A stretch of DNA of 64,000 bases from an uncultured Erysipelotrichaceae bacterium (GTDB lineage Bacteria; Bacillota_I; Bacilli_A; RFN20; CAG-826): positions 234,447-298,446 of the forward strand of contig CADCDA010000001.1 of assembly GCA_902800025.1 (NCBI GenBank), in the 5' to 3' direction. Below are positions 35,336 through 43,599 of this stretch, piece by piece. The notes beneath the pieces are model-generated. The model ran no database searches. It saw only the letters and a list, made by a program, of their open reading frames with translations, and was not told where the DNA came from. The position numbers were made by a program, and so were the translations under genes. Position 1 is the stretch's first letter; every line of letters begins with the position of its first letter.

Positions 35336-36061
35336 TTATTCAGCCTTGGCTTCTTCAGCTGGGGCTGGTGTTTCTTCAGCAACTGGAGCTGGTGCTCTGT
35401 TAACTAAAGTTTTAACACTTTCCTTATTTTTGACTGTCTTAACTGCGGAGCGAACTGTGACGATGCTCTTCTTAGCACCTGGGAGTCCACCTTTAATTAA
35501 GATGTAGCCTTTTTCGGCATCAACTTTGACCACTAATAAGTTTAATAATGTAGCGGATTTGTTGCCGTGATGTCCGGACATGTGTTTTCCTGGCATAACA
35601 CCGTGGTTATAACGACCATTGTTTGCGAAGGAACCTTGTCCTCTATGATATCCAGAACCATGACCCTTTGGTCCGATGTGCATATGCCATCTCTTGATTG
35701 TTCCTGAATAACCGTGACCTTTGCTTGTTCCGATAACGTCAACGATGTCACCATCTTTGAATAAATCGGCTTTGATTTGGTCACCTAATTGGTAAGCACC
35801 CATTTCATCACCACGTAATTCTTTTGAAACATAATGTGGAACGGTGTTTGCCTTCTTGGCGATACCCTTTTCAGCTTTGTTAGCACGAGATTCTTTCTTT
35901 TCTTCGTAACCAACTTGAACTGCGACATAACCATCTTTTTCAAGTGTTTTGACTTGGGTAACGACGTTTGGTAAGACTTCGACGACTGTGACTGGGTATA
36001 ATGTACCATCTTCAGCGAAGACAGAAGTCATGCCCATTTTACGACCTAAAATTGCTTTCAT
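35336..36061 (-). CDS. rplC: 50S ribosomal protein L3 with a C-terminal tail
   Basis: 241 aa against ~210. MKAILGRKMGMTSVFAEDG, the central KGHGYSGTIKRWHMHIGPKGHGSGYHRGQGS loop and LVVKVDAEKGYILIKGGLPG are intact. The last ~25 residues are Ala/Pro/Glu-rich (APAPVAEETPAPAEEAKAE). Confidence 0.97.
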   Translation of the reverse strand: MKAILGRKMGMTSVFAEDGTLYPVTVVEVLPNVVTQVKTLEKDGYVAVQVGYEEKKESRANKAEKGIAKKANTVPHYVSKELRGDEMGAYQLGDQIKADLFKDGDIVDVIGTSKGHGYSGTIKRWHMHIGPKGHGSGYHRGQGSFANNGRYNHGVMPGKHMSGHHGNKSATLLNLLVVKVDAEKGYILIKGGLPGAKKSIVTVRSAVKTVKNKESVKTLVNRAPAPVAEETPAPAEEAKAE

Positions 36062-36075
36062 TGTGTCTTACCTCC

Positions 36076-36387
36076 TTAAAGTTTGATTTCGATATCAACT
36101 CCTGATGGAAGATCGAGGTTCTTGAGAGCATCGAGTGTTTCCTTCTTTGGATTAGTAATATCGATAATACGTTTGTGTGTTCTGATTTCGAATTGTTCAC
36201 GAGAATCTTTGTACTTGTGAACCGCTCTTAAAATCGTGAATACTTGTTTTTCTGTTGGTAATGGGATTGGGCCCACAACAGTAGCCCCAGAGTTCTTCGC
36301 TACTTGAACGATTCTCTCAGCGCTTTGATCAAGATTGACGTGATCGTAAGCTTTGAGGCGAACTCTAATCTTAGTAGTTTTTGCCAT
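36076..36387 (-). CDS. rpsJ: 30S ribosomal protein S10
   Basis: 103 aa from ATG 36387 ([16 protein letters not shown]), preceded by AGGAGG; a farther in-frame start at 36432 lies in the leader and is rejected. The conserved [16 protein letters not shown] and RTHKRIIDI are present. First gene of the ribosomal cluster. Confidence 0.98.
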   Translation of the reverse strand: MAKTTKIRVRLKAYDHVNLDQSAERIVQVAKNSGATVVGPIPLPTEKQVFTILRAVHKYKDSREQFEIRTHKRIIDITNPKKETLDALKNLDLPSGVDIEIKL

Positions 36388-36520
36388 GAAATTTCCTCCT
36401 ATATCACTTTCAGGCTTTGACTCATATCTCACTCAATGCGAATTACCGAACATACCTTCATGACAACGCCTGTGGGTGTGTCCGCAACCTCGCACATCAA
36501 CGCGAGCAGTCAACGTTCAA
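36388..36520 (-). promoter_or_regulatory. Structured 5' leader of the S10 operon
   Basis: About 130 nt lie between the predicted start site and rpsJ. They are GC-richer than the intergenic average and contain self-complementary pieces, such as CTCGC / GCGAG around an 8-nt loop (plus strand near 36492-36509) and a GGACAC...GTTGTC region just downstream. Autoregulation by L4 is known for S10 leaders in several Firmicutes and proteobacteria; that this one works so is inferred. Confidence 0.55.
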
Positions 36521-36550
36521 ATACTACTCTTATACGCATATACATGTCAA
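36521..36550 (-). promoter_or_regulatory. Promoter of the S10 operon
   Basis: On the minus strand a perfect -35 TTGACA (36550-36545) and -10 TAGTAT (36526-36521) are 18 bp apart. It is the only strong promoter seen ahead of the 15-kb cluster. Confidence 0.75.
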
Positions 36551-36559
36551 TAAATTATT

Positions 36560-36675
36560 AAAATATTTTTTTATAGATAGAAAACGGGCATAAAAAAGAC
36601 TGAAAAAAATTTTGTATTTTTACTCATTTTTGGAAAATTTTAGGATTTTAGATGCCACATTTTTGGTTTTTTAGG
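36560..36675 (-). promoter_or_regulatory. A/T-tract region upstream of the S10 promoter (possible UP element / curved DNA)
   Basis: Upstream of the -35 there are at least nine runs of four or more A or T. Between 36605 and 36650 their centres fall about every 10 bp, in phase with the helix. Such DNA is expected to bend and to bind the RNA polymerase alpha C-terminal domain. No coding frame is present in this stretch. Confidence 0.5.
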
Positions 36676-36680
36676 GGTAG

Positions 36681-36702
36681 AAAAAAGCCGGTTCGATCCG
36701 GC
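36681..36702 (-). terminator. Intrinsic terminator of the 180-aa zinc-ribbon gene
   Basis: Minus strand GCCGG-ATCGAA-CCGGC followed by six T. It separates the upstream minus-strand genes from the S10 promoter. Confidence 0.9.
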
Positions 36703-36739
36703 CAATTAAGTATTTTCGATAATCAAATGATTAGATAGA

Positions 36740-37282
36740 CTATGAAACCATCGCAATGAATCCCTGAACCGCAAAAATAACAGCTGGGATAGAAATTCCT
36801 AAATCAACAAGCGCTAAAATCGCAGGTATCCAATTAACAAATCCATCATATGGTTTGGCCTTAGCAATCTTAATTTGTGCTTGTATCCAGAAAATCAAAA
36901 ATCCAAACAAGCCAAAGAATCCACAGGCAGCACCAAAGGCGACAAGAAATGAGCCATCCTTGTTCGCGGGATCAGATGCTAATATTCCAAGAATCAAGCC
37001 AATAGTAGCAAACACAATCGCAATCGACATTGATATAATAGTGCTCTTGTACAATTTCTTTGGATCCATAGCAGGTTGAGCACTGCCCATGCCACCCTTC
37101 ATATTTATTGTCGATCCGCTCCCACCACTAACTGGTTGAGAAAAAGCACCAGTGTATGTTGTTTGATGTGCTGGATCATCAAATACATCAGGTATAGTTT
37201 GTTTTTCTGGAATAACTACTCCACAAAAAGAACAGAATCTTGATCCGTCTGGAATTTCTTTACCACAGCTAGGACATCTCAT
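36740..37282 (-). CDS. Zinc-ribbon membrane protein of unknown function
   Basis: 180 aa. The N-terminal zinc ribbon (CPSCGKEIPDGSRFCSFCG, two CxxC pairs, residues 3-22) is followed by a flexible Gly/Ser/Thr region. Three to four hydrophobic helices then cover about 83-175. A common architecture in Firmicutes (zinc_ribbon_2 plus DUF); no function is known. AGGAGG precedes the ATG within a TTATGATAGGAGGATTATCAT context. Confidence 0.8.
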   Translation of the reverse strand: MRCPSCGKEIPDGSRFCSFCGVVIPEKQTIPDVFDDPAHQTTYTGAFSQPVSGGSGSTINMKGGMGSAQPAMDPKKLYKSTIISMSIAIVFATIGLILGILASDPANKDGSFLVAFGAACGFFGLFGFLIFWIQAQIKIAKAKPYDGFVNWIPAILALVDLGISIPAVIFAVQGFIAMVS

Positions 37283-37323
37283 ATGATAATCCTCCTATCA
37301 TAACTATTTTATGATAATGCAAG

Positions 37324-37346
37324 AAAAAAAGCACTTTATTTGTGCT
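37324..37346 (-). terminator. Terminator overlapping the queH stop codon
   Basis: AGCAC / GTGCT with a 7-nt loop, then seven T on the minus strand. The queH TAA (37338-37336) is inside the loop, so the last codons form the 5' arm. Confidence 0.82.
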
Positions 37347-37971
37347 CTATTTTCTTTTGGTATGCTTCGTAAGAATATTTGCATCCACAATATTCTTGGA
37401 AATACATCTCATGTTCTTTAATAATAATCAATGATTTTTCATAGCCATCATTCTTTTTAAAATCAGCGTATAACCACTTAACAGTAGGATAATCTTTTTG
37501 AAGAGATTCACCTATTTTATTTATGTCTTGGGCGTTCTTATATCTTGAAATTGTCATTACTGTTCCAAAGTATTCATAGCCATTTTTAGAAGCATATTCA
37601 AAGCCTTCTTTTAAACGTTTTCTAAAACAGATTCTGCAACGCTCATGTCCCTCTTTATCGCCCGCTCTTGGCTCGAGATCAAGATTATATTTTTCATTAT
37701 CATATTCAGTCTCAATTACACGAATGCCAACACCTATATCCTTAAGGTATTTTTTGAGCTCCGCCAAACGTCTATCATGTTCTTCTTTTGGGTAGATGTT
37801 TGAGTTGTTATATAAAATCGTTATATCAAAGTGTTCCTTTAATATTTCATGAGGAATAGTAAAGCAAGGACCACAACAAGCATGGAGCAATAATTTCGGT
37901 TCTTTTCCTGCAATTTCAAGGTTTTTCAACTCGTTTTGCAGTAATTTTTGATAATTCTTGTTATTTTCCAT
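37336..37971 (-). CDS. queH: Epoxyqueuosine reductase QueH
   Basis: 211 aa; catalyses the last step of queuosine synthesis, reducing epoxyqueuosine in tRNA. Cysteine motifs HACCGPC (N-terminal), CRICFRKR (middle) and a late CGC hold the [4Fe-4S] and metal centre typical of QueH (DUF208), the oxygen-sensitive alternative to QueG. ATG at 37971 overlaps the queA end; the longer TTG start is less likely. Follows tgt and queA in one operon. Confidence 0.92.
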   Translation of the reverse strand: MENNKNYQKLLQNELKNLEIAGKEPKLLLHACCGPCFTIPHEILKEHFDITILYNNSNIYPKEEHDRRLAELKKYLKDIGVGIRVIETEYDNEKYNLDLEPRAGDKEGHERCRICFRKRLKEGFEYASKNGYEYFGTVMTISRYKNAQDINKIGESLQKDYPTVKWLYADFKKNDGYEKSLIIIKEHEMYFQEYCGCKYSYEAYQKKIEHK

Positions 37972-38992
37972 AAATAAACATTGAGTCGCCAAAACTAAAG
38001 AAATGGTACTCTTTCTCTACTGCGTGTTGGTAGACTTCCAAAGTGAATTCTCTACCCATAAAAGCACTCACTAACATGATGAGTGTACTCTTAGGTAAAT
38101 GGAAGTTTGTAATAAGACAATCAATCGCTTTAAATTCATAACCTGGAGTGATAAAAATATTCGTGTCTTTCTTAGCTGGTGTGAACACTCCATATTCTTT
38201 GATATTAGACTCTAAAGTTCTGACCGAAGTTGTTCCAATAGCGATAATTCTTCTATGTTCTTGTTTTGCTTTATTTAAAGCGTCACATGCTTCTTTTGTA
38301 ATTTCATATTCCTCGGAATGCATAACGTGATTATCGGTGTCTTCAACCTTGACAGGTCTAAATGTTCCTAAACCAATGTGTAGTGTAACGTCAACAACCT
38401 CAATTCCTTTGGCTTTAATCTTTTCAAACAGTTCTTCTGTAAAGTGAAATCCTGCGGTTGGAGCAGCTGCACTGCCAGTGTATTTCGCGTACACAGTTTG
38501 GTATCGATCGTTCCCACATAATTGCTTTTTAATATATGGAGGAAGAGGCATCTTGCCCAATGAATCAAGGACTTCTAAAAAGATTCCTTCATAATGGAAT
38601 TTGATATTTCTAAGTCCTTCTTCTTTTTCTTCGATGACTTCACCAATTAGCTTTCCGTCTCCATAATTGATTCTCGCACCTACTTTTAAAGATTTAGCAG
38701 GCTTTGTTAAACATTCCCAAACATCATCTTTAATTTGTTTCAGTAAAAGGGTTTCACAATGTGCACCCGTTATTTCTTTAATTCCAATTAATCGAGCAGG
38801 AATAACTTTAGTGTTATTTCTAACTAAAACATCACCGGGTCTAAGATAATCGATGATGTCATAAAACATCTTATCTTCATAGGTGTGATTATCTTTATTT
38901 ATCGCTAAAAGGCGAGAATGATCTCGCTTTTCAGATGGTTTTTGGGCTATTAGTTCTTCAGGGAGATTAAAGTCAAACAAATTTATATTCAT
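37961..38992 (-). CDS. queA: S-adenosylmethionine:tRNA ribosyltransferase-isomerase QueA
   Basis: 343 aa from ATG 38992 (MNINLFDFNLPEELIAQKP, the family N-terminus); an in-frame upstream start lies in tgt. It transfers the ribosyl moiety of SAM to preQ1 in tRNA to form epoxyqueuosine. GSAAAPTAGFHFTEELF and LHIGLGTFRPVK are diagnostic. GAGGA for this start lies in the last codons of tgt. Confidence 0.97.
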   Translation of the reverse strand: MNINLFDFNLPEELIAQKPSEKRDHSRLLAINKDNHTYEDKMFYDIIDYLRPGDVLVRNNTKVIPARLIGIKEITGAHCETLLLKQIKDDVWECLTKPAKSLKVGARINYGDGKLIGEVIEEKEEGLRNIKFHYEGIFLEVLDSLGKMPLPPYIKKQLCGNDRYQTVYAKYTGSAAAPTAGFHFTEELFEKIKAKGIEVVDVTLHIGLGTFRPVKVEDTDNHVMHSEEYEITKEACDALNKAKQEHRRIIAIGTTSVRTLESNIKEYGVFTPAKKDTNIFITPGYEFKAIDCLITNFHLPKSTLIMLVSAFMGREFTLEVYQHAVEKEYHFFSFGDSMFIYGK

Positions 38993-38996
38993 AAAT

Positions 38997-40471
<1,475 letters not shown>

Positions 40472-40483
40472 ATTGTTTTCCTC

Positions 40484-41386
40484 CTATAACTCTATGAGTT
40501 CCGAAATATCGGTAATATGTATTTCTTTTGGTAATCTTCTTTCAATCGTGTTAGTAACAACGATATCATCAAGTGGTGATTCTAATAATCGATTAAGACT
40601 ATTTGGAGAGAAGACACCATGAGAAGCAGCAACAAGCACTGATTTAGCGCCACTTCTAATTAATAAGTCCGCTGCTGACACAAGTGTTCCACCTGTATCA
40701 ATAATGTCATCGATAATAATACAAATCTTATCTTTAACTTCATCAACATTGACTTCAAGATGTTCGGCAAGATTTGGTTTTGGTCTTCTCTTATCAAGAA
40801 TGACTTTCTTAGTTCCTTCAAATTCTTTAGACAATAATTCTGCACGAGTATTGCTTCCGTGGTCTGGAGAAATGATGACGACATCTTTAGTGTCAATATG
40901 ATGCTCAGCGAAATATTTTTTATAATAATCGACAAATAGTTTTGTTGTACTCAAGCTTCTGAATGGAGTTTTGAAAAAGTTTTCAATAATAGGATGGTGT
41001 AAATCGAAGGTTAATATTTCATCTACTTCAGCGGTATCAAGAATTTTCGCTACAACTTCACATGATACTGGTTCATTAAACCAAGACACTCTTTCTTGTC
41101 TTGAATAGCCAAAATAAGGAACATAAAGTTTTACCGATCTTGCTCCACTTCTTTTTACAGAGTCGATTAATAGCAATAATTGGAATAAAATCTCATGCGC
41201 ATTTTTAGCGGTTGATTCAATAATTGTGACATCCTTTCCTTTGACATCACTAAGCGATTTGACGAGGACTTCACCATCAGCAAAATTATCAATCGAAACA
41301 ACACCTAGTTCGGCATTAAATTTCTTAGCCACTTTTTCAGCGACCGCTTGATTAGATTGAAGCGAGAATACAATGTTCTTTTTCAT
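40484..41386 (-). CDS. prs: Ribose-phosphate pyrophosphokinase
   Basis: 300 aa; makes PRPP from ribose-5-phosphate and ATP. FADGEVLVK, YVPYFGYSRQER, DLHHPII, SPDHGSNTRA and the PRPP loop CIIIDDIIDTGGTL are all in place. Slightly shorter than the usual 310-320. It provides the activated ribose used by nucleotide synthesis in the same window. Confidence 0.93.
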   Translation of the reverse strand: MKKNIVFSLQSNQAVAEKVAKKFNAELGVVSIDNFADGEVLVKSLSDVKGKDVTIIESTAKNAHEILFQLLLLIDSVKRSGARSVKLYVPYFGYSRQERVSWFNEPVSCEVVAKILDTAEVDEILTFDLHHPIIENFFKTPFRSLSTTKLFVDYYKKYFAEHHIDTKDVVIISPDHGSNTRAELLSKEFEGTKKVILDKRRPKPNLAEHLEVNVDEVKDKICIIIDDIIDTGGTLVSAADLLIRSGAKSVLVAASHGVFSPNSLNRLLESPLDDIVVTNTIERRLPKEIHITDISELIEL

Positions 41387-41389
41387 AAC

Positions 41390-41971
41390 TTACCTATAAT
41401 ACTTACAAGTCATTAAAACTATTTCTTTATTTGTGGAAAAATCATCTTTTAAGCGTGATTTATCGTAATTTTTACCTTTTTCTGCTAAGTATTTTGCTAA
41501 TTCCTTAGTGTTGAACCAGAGCCTGAGATAGCGATCAACTAGGTCCTTTTCTTTCTGATAACGAATGGTCATTGGAGAGAGATAAACTAGCTCATTATTT
41601 ACAATCATCCAATTCTCTGGATCATACTCTAATGTGAGGTTTGACATCCTTGCAAAATAAGCGGTTTTGTATAGATTCTCATAATGCTTTTCTTCAAGAT
41701 CTTTTTCCGATAAATAATCACTCACTAATTGGCCCTCTAAATACTCATTAACAATGTAGCCAGCTTTATCGTCAATCCAATATAGTTTTGGGATTTTGAC
41801 TCCGCTTGTAGATAGCCTTCTAACAGAATACGTTAATTCATATCCTTCTTGGGTTTTTGGAGTGTATTTTCTCGCGAAATACTTCTTTCCTTTTCTTTCT
41901 AACAAGAAAGAACTTTCAGATAAAGTATCCAGAACCTCAAAATCACGATGCTTAATTCTTAATGTTTCCAT
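41390..41971 (-). CDS. Protein with a protein-kinase-like fold, probably a degenerate kinase
   Basis: 193 aa. The order LSESSFLLERKGKKYFARKYT (beta strands with a VAIK-like lysine), KIPKLYWIDDKAGYIVNEYLEG (hinge) and YDPENWMIVNNELVYLSPM (where HxD...N and DFG would lie) resembles the RIO/Bud32 group. The catalytic HxD is not seen. Start ATG is 7 nt after TATAAT (41984-41979), so predicted leaderless. Gene ends 3 nt before prs, same strand. Confidence 0.6.
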   Translation of the reverse strand: METLRIKHRDFEVLDTLSESSFLLERKGKKYFARKYTPKTQEGYELTYSVRRLSTSGVKIPKLYWIDDKAGYIVNEYLEGQLVSDYLSEKDLEEKHYENLYKTAYFARMSNLTLEYDPENWMIVNNELVYLSPMTIRYQKEKDLVDRYLRLWFNTKELAKYLAEKGKNYDKSRLKDDFSTNKEIVLMTCKYYR

Positions 41972-41978
41972 CTTGTTA

Positions 41979-41984
41979 ATTATA
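41979..41984 (-). promoter_or_regulatory. -10 box of the kinase-like gene (predicted leaderless)
   Basis: TATAAT on the minus strand, 7 nt before the ATG; no SD in the gap. Confidence 0.55.
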
Positions 41985-42086
41985 CTTTAATTATTAAATT
42001 AAGTATATAAAACATATTTTTGTCGTCAATTTTTGATTCAACAAAAATACTGATTTGTAGGTCAATTTGAACATTGTAATAAAAAC

Positions 42087-42122
42087 TTGCAATACATTCG
42101 CAAAATGTATTTGTGATATACT
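42087..42122 (+). promoter_or_regulatory. Promoter region with a 7-bp inverted repeat, upstream of pepT
   Basis: ATACATT (42092-42098) and AATGTAT (42104-42110) flank a 5-nt centre, overlapping TTGCAA (42087-42092); TATACT at 42117-42122 is a likely -10. The ~45-nt leader to the ATG holds a small GCC/GGC hairpin. Confidence 0.45.
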
Positions 42123-42170
42123 CTATTTGGAAGCCTCAAAGGCGGTATTAAACTGGAAGATTTTATAAAA

Positions 42171-43358
42171 ATGGATAACTTAAGTAGATTTGTAAATTAC
42201 GTCAAAATTGACACCCAATCAGACGACACAACCGGGACTACACCAAGTACTGAAAAGCAAAAGAATCTCGGTCTTTTATTAGTGCACGAACTCCTTGAAT
42301 TAGGATTAGACGACGCTCATATGGATGAGTTTGGTAATGTTTATGGACATCTACCTGGCAAAGGTTCAAGAATTGGCCTTAACGCTCATATGGACACAGC
42401 TTTAGAAGTTACTGGTGAAAACGTTAAGCCTCATTTAATTAGAAAATACGCCGGTGGCACTATCGTTTTAGCAAATGGTCTTAGGATGGATCCAAAAGAA
42501 TTCCCAGTTTTAAATAAACACATTGGACACGACTTAGTGGTTACTGATGGTAACACCTTATTAGGTGCTGATGATAAAGCAGGTATTGCCATCATCATGA
42601 ACGCTCTTCAATATTACAAAAATCATCCAGAAGAAAAACATAGCACTATCTGTGTTTGTTTCACAGTCGACGAAGAAATCGGTGAAGGACCACTACATTT
42701 TAATTATCGTAAGATGAACGCGAAATACGCATACACAATAGATGGAAGTAGCATCGATAAAATTGAATGCGAAAACTTCAATGCTTATTCTGCAACCGTT
42801 AACTTTAAAGGTGTCTCTATCCATCCAGGTGAAGGAAAAGGCAAATTAATTAACGCCCTCAATTTAGCGAGCGAGTTCGTTTCTATGCTTCCAAAAGAAA
42901 CACCATATGAAAGCGAAGATAAAGAAGGATTCTATCACCTTACAGGTATTGAAGGAACATGTGAATTAGCAAAGCTAACAATGATTATTAGAGACTTCAA
43001 AGACAAAGGTATGAATAAGAGAATTGATACAATTAACGAAGTGGTTAAGAAGTTAAATAAACTCTATCCAACCGCTAATATTGAAGTGTCATTTAAAAAG
43101 CAATATGTCAACATGAGGAAATATGTTGATAAAAAGCCAATGGCTATCCGTCGAGCAAAAGAAGCTCTTAAAAATAATGGCATCGAACCATCATTAGGAG
43201 CAATCAGAGGCGGAACAGATGGAGCGACATTCTCAAAATGTGGTCTTATTACACCAAATTTAGGAACTGGAAGTTATAACCATCATGGCCGTTATGAGTT
43301 CTTAGACGTCCAAGAATTTGAGAAGATGATATCAGTCGTCATCGATTTAGTTAAATAG
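42171..43358 (+). CDS. pepT: Peptidase T-like M20 aminotripeptidase
   Basis: 395 aa, zinc-dependent. Metal-site motifs NAHMDTA, GNTLLGADDKAGIAII and CFTVDEEIGEGP follow the PepT order, with the dimerisation domain between. A late GAIRGGTDGATFS and NLGTGSYNHHGRYE complete the site. Releases N-terminal residues from tripeptides in the cytosol. Slightly short of the ~408 usual length. Monocistronic, with its own terminator. Confidence 0.93.
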   Translation: MDNLSRFVNYVKIDTQSDDTTGTTPSTEKQKNLGLLLVHELLELGLDDAHMDEFGNVYGHLPGKGSRIGLNAHMDTALEVTGENVKPHLIRKYAGGTIVLANGLRMDPKEFPVLNKHIGHDLVVTDGNTLLGADDKAGIAIIMNALQYYKNHPEEKHSTICVCFTVDEEIGEGPLHFNYRKMNAKYAYTIDGSSIDKIECENFNAYSATVNFKGVSIHPGEGKGKLINALNLASEFVSMLPKETPYESEDKEGFYHLTGIEGTCELAKLTMIIRDFKDKGMNKRIDTINEVVKKLNKLYPTANIEVSFKKQYVNMRKYVDKKPMAIRRAKEALKNNGIEPSLGAIRGGTDGATFSKCGLITPNLGTGSYNHHGRYEFLDVQEFEKMISVVIDLVK

Positions 43359-43380
43359 CAAAATTCAATGTAATTGAACG

Positions 43381-43404
43381 CACCCTTTAATATGAGGGTG
43401 TTTT
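43381..43404 (+). terminator. Intrinsic terminator of pepT
   Basis: CACCCT / AGGGTG with an 8-nt loop then TTTT. Confidence 0.85.
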
Positions 43405-43497
43405 CTAACCTTCATGCACAAGTCAATAATAAATTAAAGCACAAATATTAATAATTTGGACACTGTCTAAAGTTAACTAAATATTTATATTTTTTTA

Positions 43498-43526
43498 TTG
43501 CATACGCTGTAATATTCAATTAGTAT
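43498..43526 (+). promoter_or_regulatory. Promoter of nrdD-trxB
   Basis: TTGCAT (43498-43503) and TAGTAT (43521-43526) are spaced 17 bp; the -10 matches that of the S10 operon. A small CTCG/CGAG hairpin lies in the ~67-nt leader. No clear NrdR box was found. Confidence 0.55.
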
Positions 43527-43599
43527 TTACACACTCGCATTTCGAGATTAGCAACAATTAATCATATTTTAATACGCAAAAGCATAAGGGGGATTTAAT

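Noticed and set aside
36388..36739. A coding gene in the gap upstream of rpsJ
   Set aside because: No frame with start, SD and protein-like composition; the stretch is explained by leader, promoter, A/T tracts and a terminator.
43404..43599. NrdR boxes before nrdD
   Set aside because: No pair of ACAC-N-ATATAT-type 16-mers was found; only a small hairpin and a standard promoter.
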